A stretch of 64,000 nt of DNA from Kutzneria sp044547355 (GTDB lineage Bacteria; Actinomycetota; Actinomycetes; Mycobacteriales; Pseudonocardiaceae). Under the pieces are notes generated by a model, which saw only the letters and a list, made by a program, of their open reading frames with translations, was not told the origin of the DNA and did no database searches. This document shows positions 41,642-50,359 of this stretch, one piece after another. Position 1 is the first letter of the stretch; every line of letters starts with the position of its first letter. Location of the stretch: NCBI RefSeq assembly GCF_044547355.1, contig NZ_JBIUAG010000017.1:124001-188000 (forward strand), in the 5' to 3' direction. The position numbers were made by a program, and so were the translations under genes.

Positions 41642-42978
41642 AGCTCCACCAATCCCAGTTCGGTCGGCGCGGGCGGCCGAGGCCCGGCGACGCCGTCGGC
41701 GGGATGGCCGACGGCGACGGCGCCGAGCGGCGACCAGTCGGCCGGCAGGTCCAGCACCGCGCGCACGATGTCGGGGCAGAAGATGGTCGACGACACCCAG
41801 CACGAGGCCAGGTCCTCGGCGGCCAGCGCGACCAGCAGGCCCTGCACGGCGGCCCCACCGGCCACGGTGAACATGGTGCGCTCGGCGGCCTGGCGCGCGG
41901 CGTCGGGGTAGTCGTGGGCGCCGTCCATGACCATGAACGGCAGCACCAGCTCGGTCGCGCCCCACAACAGGTCGCCACGGGCCACGCGCCGCTCGATGCG
42001 GGCCTCGTCCCAGCCGTCGGCACGAAGATCGGCGCGCCACTGGTCGCGCATGGCTTCCAGCAGCTTGGTCCGCCGCGCCCGGTCCCGCACCCACACGAAC
42101 CGCACCGGATGGGTGTGGTGCGGCGCGGGGGCGGTCAGCGCGACGCCGATCGCTTGGCGCAGAACGTCTTCGTCCACGGGATCGCCGGAGAAGCTGCGCA
42201 CGGAGCGCCGCAGCAGCACGGCCTCCCGCCGGCCCTGGGCAATGGATTCGTTGGTGCCCAGGCGGAACAGGTCTTGGTCGACCGGGCGGTTCAGGTCCCG
42301 CGCGGTGGATCCGTTGTCCGCCAGGGACAACCCCCGCACCACGGCCACCGGCACCGCGCCGAGCTTGCCCTTGACCAGGTCCCCGGCGGCGGCGATCTCG
42401 TCGGCGACGGCGACCTCGGTGACCACGAGCTCGTTGCCCTGGCGGTCGACTTCGCCGGCATAGCTGCGGATCACGGTCAGCCCGGACGCGCCGATGGCGG
42501 CGTCGGTCTGCCCGACCCGCCAGGCCCGGCCCATGGTGTCGGTGATGACCACGGCCACCTCGACGCCGAGCCGCTCGCGCAGGTCCGTGCGCAGCTTCAG
42601 GGCGGAGGCGTCCGGATCCAGCGGCAGCAGGGCGATCTCGGACTGGGACACGTTGGAGTTGTCCACGCCGGACGCGGCCTGCACGATGCCGAGCCGGTTC
42701 TGGGTGATCAGCGTGTTCTTGACCCGGGCCAGCACCCGCACCGACTCGGCGACCACCAGCTCCCGCCGGCGGGCGTCGCGTTCCGCCGGGTCGTCCGGGG
42801 CCGGCACCAGCTGACCCTCCACTTTGGACACGATCTTGCTGGTGACCACCAGCACGTCGCCGTCGCGCAGCCACGGCGCGGCCTCGGCGATGGCGGCCGA
42901 CAGGTCGTCGCCGGGCCGGAACTCGGGCAGCCCCGGCACCGGCAGCAGCTCCACGGACCCCTGGGCGTGATCGGTCAA
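41638..42978 (-). CDS. fbiB: bifunctional F420-0:gamma-glutamyl ligase / FMN reductase FbiB
   Basis: The 446-residue protein joins CofE (about 1-240: LPVPGLPEFRPGDDL, SKIVSKVEGQLV, DTMGRAWRVGQTD) to a nitroreductase-like FMN domain (about 245-446: RRSVRSFSGDPVDEDVL). It adds glutamates to F420-0, and the second domain reduces dehydro-F420. TTG 42978 is chosen because it gives the family N terminus; the frame is open upstream. fbiA normally adjoins fbiB; here a + strand gene lies between. The NUDIX gene is coupled downstream. Confidence 0.92.
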   Translation of the reverse strand: MTDHAQGSVELLPVPGLPEFRPGDDLSAAIAEAAPWLRDGDVLVVTSKIVSKVEGQLVPAPDDPAERDARRRELVVAESVRVLARVKNTLITQNRLGIVQAASGVDNSNVSQSEIALLPLDPDASALKLRTDLRERLGVEVAVVITDTMGRAWRVGQTDAAIGASGLTVIRSYAGEVDRQGNELVVTEVAVADEIAAAGDLVKGKLGAVPVAVVRGLSLADNGSTARDLNRPVDQDLFRLGTNESIAQGRREAVLLRRSVRSFSGDPVDEDVLRQAIGVALTAPAPHHTHPVRFVWVRDRARRTKLLEAMRDQWRADLRADGWDEARIERRVARGDLLWGATELVLPFMVMDGAHDYPDAARQAAERTMFTVAGGAAVQGLLVALAAEDLASCWVSSTIFCPDIVRAVLDLPADWSPLGAVAVGHPADGVAGPRPPAPTELGLVEL

Positions 42979-43446
42979 CGTCGGCCCCCGGCTCGGTGCT
43001 CGTGCGAAACGCCAGCGATGCTCACGGCCGGTATCCTGCCACGCCGCCACGCGTCCCTCCGCTGCGGCGCTGACCACATCGGAACGGGGAATAAGGTGAT
43101 CGACTCCGTCGCATGATACGCGCCGGATCTGGCCGCCGCCATAAAAGACTCCGATAGTGTGAATAGTGCCGCCATCTGCATCCCGGGGGCGCCGTCGAAC
43201 GTCTTCAAGGGTGTCGGGGGATGAGGGGGAAGTCGACGGGGCGCTGATCGGGACTTCGAATTCCGGGGTCGTCGGCGCGGCGTGAGAAGGCGGACAACCG
43301 GCTGGGGAGGTCGGGTTTTCCGCTGCTCCACGCCGCGCCGGCGATGATGATCTTCGCCCATGGGCTTTTTCGGCGTCGGTCCGGCACAGGACCTGGCGCG
43401 GCCGGGACATATCGGCTCGCCGTTATGACGTGTGGGGGTAGTGACA
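42979..43446. other. intergenic segment with 12-bp inverted repeat
   Basis: No confident gene. CGGCGCGGCGTG (43273-43284) and CACGCCGCGCCG (43329-43340) are perfect arms 44 nt apart. The part near 43085-43170 is poorer in G+C, and its minus-strand frame is open into fbiB. Promoters of fbiB and of the gene at 43447 must lie here; GGGGG 8 nt before ATG 43447 is the ribosome site. Confidence 0.6.
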
Positions 43447-44307
43447 ATGGAATCCGTATTTCGCGCAAGCGCGCCCGTGGCCGATCCCGGCCCGGAGCTG
43501 GGCCCGTTGCTGGAACTGCCGGGCACCTGGGTCGGCGACGGCTTCAGCCTGATCTCGCGTCCTGACCAGCACAACAACAAGCCGTTCTTCCTTGAGCTCA
43601 ACGCGACCCGGGAGACGCTGTCGTTCACCTCGATCGGCGGCCCGATCCCGAACCGCGGCAGCGGCCAGGACGACATCTTCTTCAAGGGCGTGCACTATCT
43701 CCAGCAGATCAGCGACGCGGCCACCAACGGGGCGCTGCACCTGGAGCCGGGCATGTGGCTGAACGTGCCGGCGACCACCGATCCGGCCGCGCCGGCCAGT
43801 GTGGTGCGGATGGCCACCATCCCGCACGGCGACGCGCTGCTGGCCCAGGGCACGTCGACGATCGTGGCGGGGCCGCCGCAGATCAACGCCGCCGACTCGA
43901 CGCCGACCTTCTCCACCGGCCCCAACGCCGGCCAGAAGCTGACCGGCGCCTATCTCGACCCGTTCACCAGGACCCGGCCGCCGCACGGGATCCCGCGCGC
44001 GGCGATCGCCAACCCGAACGTGGTGCTGACCGAGGCGATCGCCAAGCAGAAGATCCTGGAGACCACGGTGTTGATCGTCGACACCACCTTCCCGGTCGGC
44101 GGCCTCGCCGGCGGCATCCAGAACATCCCGTTCGTGGTCAAGAACGCCAACGCCACCAGCATGAGCGCGATCTTCTGGGTCGAGAAGGTGGAGAACCCGG
44201 ACGGCACCGGCACGTTCATGCAGCTCCAGTACACCCAGCAGGTCAACCTGGACTTCCTGGGCATCAACTGGCCGCACATCCAGGTGGCCACGCTGGTCAA
44301 GCAGTAG
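43447..44307 (+). CDS. nitrobindin-like beta-barrel protein
   Basis: The 286-residue protein has LPGTWVGDGF, a GxWxGxG motif, and a later ALHLEPGMWL in place of the H-E-G segment of nitrobindin-like heme barrels. It is nearly twice the usual 160 residues, so a second barrel or an extension is likely (about 170-286, rich in beta strands). Heme or a hydrophobic ligand may bind; the His ligand is a guess. No signal peptide is seen. It lies between fbiB and fbiA, on the opposite strand to both. Confidence 0.5.
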   Translation: MESVFRASAPVADPGPELGPLLELPGTWVGDGFSLISRPDQHNNKPFFLELNATRETLSFTSIGGPIPNRGSGQDDIFFKGVHYLQQISDAATNGALHLEPGMWLNVPATTDPAAPASVVRMATIPHGDALLAQGTSTIVAGPPQINAADSTPTFSTGPNAGQKLTGAYLDPFTRTRPPHGIPRAAIANPNVVLTEAIAKQKILETTVLIVDTTFPVGGLAGGIQNIPFVVKNANATSMSAIFWVEKVENPDGTGTFMQLQYTQQVNLDFLGINWPHIQVATLVKQ

Positions 44308-44348
44308 CGGACGGGTGCGGCGGCCCGCCGGGCCGCCGCACCGAGACA

Positions 44349-45314
44349 TCAGCCGAGCGAGACGCCGGCCAGGTCAAGGGCCGCGCGCACCATGGCCGCG
44401 GTCGCGTCCACATCGGACATCAGCAGCGGCACGTTGCGCACGGTCACGCCGTCCACGACGGCCTTGTCCTCGGGGGCGACCAGCCAGCCGTCCAGCACGC
44501 CGTCGGCCTTGCGCGAGCCGTAGTGCCGGCCGACGGCCTCGGCGCTGGTCGCCACGCCGATCGCGGTCAGGCAGGCGTCGGCCATGCCGCGCACCGGCTT
44601 GTCGCCGATGATGGGCGAGATGCCGACGACGCCGGCCGAGGTCTGGCGAACCGCTTCGCGCACACCGGGAATCGACAGCACGGTGCCCACGCTGACCACC
44701 GGGTTGGACGGCGCCAGCAGCACCGCGTCGGCCTCGGCGATCGCCTCCAGCACGCCCGGGGCCGGCTTGGCCTCGTCCGCGCCGACCGGCACGATCGAGT
44801 GCGCCGGCAGTTCGGCGTGGTACCGGATCCACCACTCCTGGAAGTGGATCGCCCGCCGCTCGTCCTCGGAGCCGGGCACGTCCACCACGACGTGGGTCTC
44901 CACCGGCTGGTCGGTCATCGGCAGCAGCCGCACGCCGGGCTGCCAGCGCGCGCACAGCGCCTCGGTGACCGCCGACAGCGGATATCCCGCGCGCAGCATG
45001 CGAGTCCGCACCAGATGGGTGGCGATGTCGCGGTCGCCCAGCCCGAACCACGGCGCCTCCGCGCCGTAGGCGGCCAGCTCTTCCTTGACCCGCCAGGTCT
45101 CCCCGGACAGCCCCCAGCCGCGCTCGGTGTCGATGCCGCCGCCCAGGGTGTACATGCAGGTGTCCAGGTCCGGGCAGATGCGCAGCCCGTGCAGCCACAC
45201 GTCGTCCCCGGTGTTCACCAGCGCGGTGATCTCTGCCCCTTCGGGCAGCGCCGCCTTCACGCCGGTCAGGAACCTGGCCCCGCCGACGCCGCCGACCACT
45301 ACAACGACCTTCAC
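44349..45314 (-). CDS. fbiA: 2-phospho-L-lactate transferase (FbiA/CofD)
   Basis: The 321-residue enzyme transfers a phosphoenolpyruvyl or lactyl phosphate unit to Fo, making (dehydro-)F420-0. VVVVVGGVGGARFLTG is the dinucleotide-binding N terminus, and NTGDDVWLHGL and GGGIDTERGWGL are CofD signatures. GTG 45314 follows AAAGGA. It is transcribed toward fbiB but separated from it by an opposite-strand gene. The M50 gene begins upstream at 46123 and may be in the same transcript. Confidence 0.93.
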   Translation of the reverse strand: MKVVVVVGGVGGARFLTGVKAALPEGAEITALVNTGDDVWLHGLRICPDLDTCMYTLGGGIDTERGWGLSGETWRVKEELAAYGAEAPWFGLGDRDIATHLVRTRMLRAGYPLSAVTEALCARWQPGVRLLPMTDQPVETHVVVDVPGSEDERRAIHFQEWWIRYHAELPAHSIVPVGADEAKPAPGVLEAIAEADAVLLAPSNPVVSVGTVLSIPGVREAVRQTSAGVVGISPIIGDKPVRGMADACLTAIGVATSAEAVGRHYGSRKADGVLDGWLVAPEDKAVVDGVTVRNVPLLMSDVDATAAMVRAALDLAGVSLG

Positions 45315-45349
45315 AGGGCGCAATCCTTTCACGCGTGCGGGTGACAGGC

Positions 45350-46123
45350 TCAGCGGAGCCAGAAGCGGAACAGCGCGCCGCCGATGTCGGAGAGCGTCTC
45401 GTTGCCGCCGATCAGTCCGAACAGCCAGTAACCGATGTTCAGGAACACCGCGCTGACCTGGCGGACACCGAACAACAGCAGGAACAGCACCAGCGGCGCC
45501 CACGGCCGCACCTTCAGCGCGACCGCCTGGGCCTCGCGCGACAGCCACGGCGAGATCACGCCGAAGCCGTCGAAGCCCGGCACCGGCAGGATGTTGAAGA
45601 AGAAGGTCAGCACCTGCAGGAAGGCCAGGTACGAGAAGGCCAGCTGTAGTCCGGTCGGCAGCGGCGCGAGCAGCACGGCGGTGTTGAGCACCAGGCCGAT
45701 CACCAGATTGGACAGCGGGCCGGCCAGCGAGACCAGAGACTCGACAGGTTTCGAGCGCAGCGCCCAGTGATTGATGAGCACGGCCCCGCCGGGCAGCGGC
45801 AGACCTCCGATGATCAGGAAGATCAGCGGCAGCACGATGCTCAGCACCGGATCGGTGTAGCGGCGCGGGTCCAGCGTCAGGTACCCCCGGTGCGCGACCT
45901 CGTGGTCGCCGCCGCGGTAGGCCACGATCGCGTGGCCGAACTCGTGCAGGCACAGGGAAACGACCCAGCCGCCGATGACGAACAGCACGATGCCGGCGGT
46001 CAGCAGCGCGCGGCTGCCGCCGAACGGGTCGGCCGCCGGCAGCGCGCACAGCACCGCACCGATGACTGTGACGCCCAGCAGGCCGAGGAACAGGGGGCTC
46101 GGTCGCACCGATGATCGGTTCAC
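45350..46123 (-). CDS. site-2-type M50 zinc metalloprotease
   Basis: The 257-residue membrane protein has HEFGHA in a membrane helix, the metal site of M50 proteases, and the downstream NILPVPGFDGFG third ligand (Asp). About six helices are predicted. No PDZ domain is present, as in many short rhomboid-adjacent actinobacterial members. It may cut membrane anchors of regulators; the fused sigma/zinc-finger protein at 12-14 kb is an attractive but untested substrate. GTG 46123 starts it, 34 nt upstream of fbiA. Confidence 0.85.
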   Translation of the reverse strand: MNRSSVRPSPLFLGLLGVTVIGAVLCALPAADPFGGSRALLTAGIVLFVIGGWVVSLCLHEFGHAIVAYRGGDHEVAHRGYLTLDPRRYTDPVLSIVLPLIFLIIGGLPLPGGAVLINHWALRSKPVESLVSLAGPLSNLVIGLVLNTAVLLAPLPTGLQLAFSYLAFLQVLTFFFNILPVPGFDGFGVISPWLSREAQAVALKVRPWAPLVLFLLLFGVRQVSAVFLNIGYWLFGLIGGNETLSDIGGALFRFWLR

Positions 46124-46227
46124 ACCGACCAGTGTGCCCGGTGGCCGAGGGTGACGGTTTCCGGTATGACCAGGTGGCAACCGCTGTTCGCCCTCTGTGA
46201 CGGTGTCCCCCGACGTAAGTACTTCGC

Positions 46228-46256
46228 TTGACCCCTTGCAACGACACGGGTGTAAT
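46228..46256 (+). promoter_or_regulatory. whiB2 promoter
   Basis: TTGACC (46228-46233), a 17-nt spacer and TGTAAT (46251-46256), 82 nt before ATG 46338. The repeated GGTGT blocks just downstream may be regulatory. Confidence 0.6.
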
Positions 46257-46337
46257 CACATTGGTGTCATTCACCGTCGAGGGGGCGGTGGGTGGTGTCC
46301 GCCAACCGGGGAGCGGAAGGCGAGGAGGCGGACGGAC

Positions 46338-46694
46338 ATGGAAATAGAAGGAGGCCGCGTCGTGGAAGCGGCCGAGATCGTCGGCATCGGCGCGCCCGCG
46401 CGCGAGTTCGGCGTGGTGGAATCCGGTGAGAGGGATTTCACGGTGCTGGACGGGGTGTTCGACGGCGACGACGAAGAGCAGGAGTGGCAGGAGCGCGCCC
46501 TGTGCGCGCAGACCGACCCCGAGGCGTTCTTCCCGGAGAAGGGCGGATCCACCCGGGAGGCCAAGCGGATCTGTCAGGGCTGCGAGGTGCGCTCGGAGTG
46601 CCTCGAGTACGCGCTGGCCCATGACGAGCGCTTCGGCATCTGGGGCGGGCTGTCCGAACGGGAACGCCGGAAACTGAAGAAGAGGCCCGCGTAG
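46338..46694 (+). CDS. whiB2: WhiB-family regulator (WhiB2-like)
   Basis: The 118-residue protein has the four Cys of the WhiB iron-sulfur cluster (ALCAQTD, ICQGCEVRSEC) and the DNA-binding GIWGGLSERERRKL. An acidic N-terminal tail precedes them. WhiB2/WhmD controls septation and cell division, partnering with the principal sigma factor. ATG 46338 follows GAGGAGG. Its position between F420 genes and the Rv3259-Rv3257c equivalents matches Rv3260c. Confidence 0.93.
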   Translation: MEIEGGRVVEAAEIVGIGAPAREFGVVESGERDFTVLDGVFDGDDEEQEWQERALCAQTDPEAFFPEKGGSTREAKRICQGCEVRSECLEYALAHDERFGIWGGLSERERRKLKKRPA

Positions 46695-46707
46695 CAGGCT
46701 CAACCCT

Positions 46708-46780
46708 CCGGGCAACTGGCCCGATGATCAGTCGTACGGTGTGCTCGACGCGCCGACGATGGGAGTGGCCAGTTGCCCGG
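46708..46780. repeat. 14-bp perfect inverted repeat spanning the GT2 start
   Basis: CCGGGCAACTGGCC (46708-46721) and GGCCAGTTGCCCGG (46767-46780) enclose a TACGGT hexamer (46735-46740) and the ribosome site GGGAG (46761-46765). The right arm contains the TTG start codon 46773. Confidence 0.8.
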
Positions 46781-49700
46781 TAAGGCCCAGCCGGTCCTGC
46801 GCACCGCGCCGGTGCTGGCCGTGCTCGTGTGTCACGACGGCGAGCCGTGGTTGCGGCTGGCGCTGTCGGCGCTGCGGCGTTCGATGCCGCGGCCCCGACA
46901 CGTGATCGCGGTGGACACCGGCTCCCGCGACCGGACGCCGAAGTTGTTGGCGGAGGCCGCATCCGGCGACAAGCCGGTGCTGGACGGCGTGGTGACCCTG
47001 CCCAGGGGAACCGGGTTCGCGGACGCGGTGCGGGCGGCCGTCGAGCACGCCGTGCAGCGGTGGGGCGATCCCGGCCGCTGGCTGTGGCTGCTGCACGACG
47101 ACAGCGCGCCGGAGCCGGACTGCCTGGCCGCGCTGCTGGCGGCGGCCGAGATGTCGCCGGCCGCCGGAGTGTTGGGGCCGCTCGGCCTGGACTGGAACGA
47201 CCCCGATCTGGTGGTGTCGGCCGGCGTGTCCACGGACTCGTCCGGTCATCGGCAGACCGGGCTGTCCGCGCTGGAGAGCGCCCAGGCCCGGTTTTTCGAG
47301 CAGAGCACCGAATCCCTGGCCGTGAGCTCGGCCGGCGCACTGGTTTCCCGTGAGCTGTGGGACGCCGTCGGCGGCTACGACCCGGTGCTGCCGATGTTCG
47401 CCGACGACCTGGATTTCGGTTGGCGGGCAAACAAAGCCGGCAGCCTGGTGTTGTCGGTGCCGACGGCCCGGCTGCGGCACGCCCGCGCGGCCAGCGTCGG
47501 CGAGCGTAGGCTGGACGCGTTGGCCGCGCCGCCGGGACCGTTCCTGCGCGGTGTGGTGCGCGCGCACGGCGTGCGGACCTTCCTGGTCAACTGCGCGCCG
47601 CTGTCCTTCCTGATTGGACTGCCGCGTCTAATACTGCTGTGTCTGTTGCGCGCCTTGGGTTTCCTGGTGCTGCGCCGGACCTCGGACGCCCGGGCCGAAC
47701 TCGGCGCGATCCGCTATCTGCTCAGCGGACGCGGCCGGCTGCTGGCCGGGCGGGCCGAGCGGCGGCGGATTTCTGTCGCAGGGCAAAGAAGTGTGCGCGG
47801 ACTGTTCACCAGCCGCCTGACCCGTTTGCGCAACGCCTTCCGTAGCGGCTTGGCCGTGCTGGTCCGTCGAAGGGTGCAGGCCGACGCCGTGCTCGGGCGG
47901 CTGCCCGCGACCGACACCCCGCGCACGGAATGGCTCGATCCCGACGACAGCCGCAACACCAGGCTTCCCATCGGTCCGCAGGCGCTGCCGGCCGGTGCGC
48001 TGCGCGGGCAACGCCGTAGCCCGGCCGGACTGCGTCGCCCGCCGACGGTGATGGTGCCGGTGGCCGCGCAGGCGCCGCCGGGCCTGCGGCCGAGCCCCCG
48101 GCCGCGGCCGTCACCACGGCGGCGCGGCGAGGAGGCGCCCAATCCGCTGGCCGATCTTCTGCTGGTCGAGGTCGACCGCGGCGCGGTGATCCGTCAACTG
48201 TTGTTGTCGCCGGCGCTGTGGATGTTCGTGGCGCTGTCGTTGCTGGGCGTGATCGTCAACCTCGATCGGCTCGGCTTCGATCTGGTCGGCGGCCGGCTGC
48301 TGCCGGTCCGCGACCTGGCCGCGACGTGGTCGGGATACCTGGCGACGTGGCATCCGGTGGCCGGCGGCACCGCCGCGCCCGCGCCGGCTGCCTTGGCAGT
48401 GCTGGGAAGTCTCGGCGCGGTGCTGGGCGGGCCGCAGTCTGCGGTGGCCGTGCTGCTGTTCGGCGACCTGCCGCTGGCCGGCGTCTCGGCGTACCTGGCG
48501 ACGCGGCGAATGCGGGTCGCCCGGCCGATTCGCGCGTTGATCGCCGCCGTGTACGCGCTGTTGCCGGCGGCCGCGACCGCGGTGTCGCAAGGGCGGCTGG
48601 ACGTTGTCGTGGTCCATCTGATTCTGCCGCTCGTGCTGGCCGGGGCGGCAACTTTGTTGCGTGGCAACGCCCCCGGCGCCTGGGTGGCCACGGTGGCCAG
48701 CACGTCCATCGGCCTCGCGGTGATCGGCGCGTTCTCGCCGCTGACCCACCTGCTGATCCTGGTCGGCGTGCTGATCGGCTTCGTGGCCGTGCCCGGGCAC
48801 CGACGGGTGCTCGCGTTGTTCGGGATCGTGTTGCTGCCGTTGGCTTTGCTGCTGCCGTGGCCGGCGGTCGTGTTGCAGCATCCCGATGTGCTGCTGCACG
48901 GCGTCGGCGCGCGGCTGCCCGACGACCCGGAGGCGTTGACCCGGTTGGTCACCCTTGACCCGGGCGGGCCAGGGGCCCTGCCGGTGGTCGGCGTGTTCGT
49001 CGTCGTGGCGGCGATCAGCGCGGCGGTGCTGCGGGCCAACCGGAACGTGCTGCCCGGCCTGGTGATCGCGTTCGGCGGCGCGGTGGTCGTCGGGTACCTG
49101 TGGAACCAGCAGGTGTGGACCGGCGCGCCGATGCTCGTGGTCGGGGCCGGGCTGCTGCTGGTCGTGCTGGGCGCGTGCGTGCCGGCCACGGTCGTGTGGG
49201 TGATCCCGCACCTGCGCTTCGCCTCGGTCAGCGCCGCCGTGGTGGTGGTCGGGCTGCTGGCCGCCAGCGCGCTGATCGCCGGCCGGCAGGGGCCGCTGCA
49301 CGCCGGCGGCGACCCGCGGTTCGTGCCGGCGATCGCCAACGAGCTGGCGACGGCCAACGAGTCCGTGCTGGAGCTGGCCCACGGCGGCCGGCCGACCCGG
49401 CTGACCGCTGGCGGCCTTGCCGGCTACGGCGACGACGACCTGGAGCCGGTGCCGGGGGCAGCCGAGCGGCTGGCCAAACTCGGCGCGGACCTCATCGGCG
49501 CCGACCACGACGCCGCCAAGGCCGCCGTCGCCCAGCTGGCCGTCGACGGCGTGAGCTACCTCGTGCTGCCCGACGCCGCGGCCGCCGGGCGGTTGCACGA
49601 CTCCGTGGGCGACCTCGCGACCGCCTCGCCGCCGATGTCCGACGGCCGTCCCGTGGCCCGCGTGCAGCTGGGCAACGGTCACGTGGTGCTGCTGGCCCCG

Positions 49701-50060
49701 CAGCAGGCGCAGAAGGCCGTCACCGGGGGCACGCCCCCGACGGAGCTCGGCGCGCCCGGCATCGCGCCCGTGGACGCCGCCCCGCCGGACATCGCCGTGC
49801 GGGTGTCGGACGGGCCGAGCGGCCGGCTGCTGGTGCTGGCCGCCGAGGACGAGCCGGGCTGGCGGGCCACCGTCGACGGCCGCCCCGTGGCCACCGTGCG
49901 GGCCTGGGGGCACCTGATCGCCGTCCCGGTGCCGACCGCCGCCGCCGACGTCACCGTCGACCAGCCCGGCACCCTGCGCAGCTTCCTGCTCCTGGTCCAG
50001 GCCGCCTTCCTGCTCTTCACCGTCCTCACCGCCATTCCCAGTCGCAAACCAACGTCATGA
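46773..50060 (+). CDS. large membrane GT2 glycosyltransferase
   Basis: The 1095-residue protein starts with a GT2 domain (about 12-260: VCHDGEPWL, VDTGSRDRT, LHDDSAPEPD and DDLDFGWR). Basic linkers and more than ten membrane helices (about 480-830) follow, then a C-terminal soluble part with ELAHGGRPT and a Trp-containing beta domain. TTG 46773 is preceded by GGGAG. This layout recalls polyprenyl-sugar-dependent arabinan or mannan enzymes, but the family is not certain. Its stop lies inside a hairpin, and the start lies inside a 14-bp inverted repeat. Confidence 0.75.
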   Translation: MPGKAQPVLRTAPVLAVLVCHDGEPWLRLALSALRRSMPRPRHVIAVDTGSRDRTPKLLAEAASGDKPVLDGVVTLPRGTGFADAVRAAVEHAVQRWGDPGRWLWLLHDDSAPEPDCLAALLAAAEMSPAAGVLGPLGLDWNDPDLVVSAGVSTDSSGHRQTGLSALESAQARFFEQSTESLAVSSAGALVSRELWDAVGGYDPVLPMFADDLDFGWRANKAGSLVLSVPTARLRHARAASVGERRLDALAAPPGPFLRGVVRAHGVRTFLVNCAPLSFLIGLPRLILLCLLRALGFLVLRRTSDARAELGAIRYLLSGRGRLLAGRAERRRISVAGQRSVRGLFTSRLTRLRNAFRSGLAVLVRRRVQADAVLGRLPATDTPRTEWLDPDDSRNTRLPIGPQALPAGALRGQRRSPAGLRRPPTVMVPVAAQAPPGLRPSPRPRPSPRRRGEEAPNPLADLLLVEVDRGAVIRQLLLSPALWMFVALSLLGVIVNLDRLGFDLVGGRLLPVRDLAATWSGYLATWHPVAGGTAAPAPAALAVLGSLGAVLGGPQSAVAVLLFGDLPLAGVSAYLATRRMRVARPIRALIAAVYALLPAAATAVSQGRLDVVVVHLILPLVLAGAATLLRGNAPGAWVATVASTSIGLAVIGAFSPLTHLLILVGVLIGFVAVPGHRRVLALFGIVLLPLALLLPWPAVVLQHPDVLLHGVGARLPDDPEALTRLVTLDPGGPGALPVVGVFVVVAAISAAVLRANRNVLPGLVIAFGGAVVVGYLWNQQVWTGAPMLVVGAGLLLVVLGACVPATVVWVIPHLRFASVSAAVVVVGLLAASALIAGRQGPLHAGGDPRFVPAIANELATANESVLELAHGGRPTRLTAGGLAGYGDDDLEPVPGAAERLAKLGADLIGADHDAAKAAVAQLAVDGVSYLVLPDAAAAGRLHDSVGDLATASPPMSDGRPVARVQLGNGHVVLLAPQQAQKAVTGGTPPTELGAPGIAPVDAAPPDIAVRVSDGPSGRLLVLAAEDEPGWRATVDGRPVATVRAWGHLIAVPVPTAAADVTVDQPGTLRSFLLLVQAAFLLFTVLTAIPSRKPTS

Positions 50061-50345
50061 AGGGCCCCTTACTGACGTTGAACGGCGTGAAGGGGCCCTT
50101 CAGGCGTGGTCGGGAAACTCGATGTAGGCCTCGTTTCAGTCGCGGGCGAGGGANNNNNNNNNNGCCTCACGGACGCTGGCAGGGCTGCTACCTGCGGGTT
50201 CCTGAGGTGTCACGCCTTAAGAACCTAAGAACGAAGACCGCATTCCTGACGTTCAACGTCAGGAAGGGGCCCTTCATGACACCGCGGACCACGCGAGGAA
50301 GGGCCCGTTACTGGCGCTGGACGCAGTGAAAGGGCCTTCCTGGCG
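50058..50345. repeat. hairpin array with GAAGGGCCCCTT cores
   Basis: TGAAGGGCCCCTT (50058) pairs with AAGGGGCCCTTCA (50090-50102). TTCCTGACGTT-C-AACGTCAGGAA follows near 50252-50274, then AGGAAGGGCCC and GGGCCTTCCT near 50300-50340. The span separates convergent genes and holds an assembly gap. No gene is visible. Confidence 0.75.
50154..50163. other. assembly gap (10 N)
   Basis: Ten unresolved bases inside the hairpin array; the true length is unknown. Confidence 0.99.
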
Positions 50346-50359
50346 TTTTCAGGAAACTC

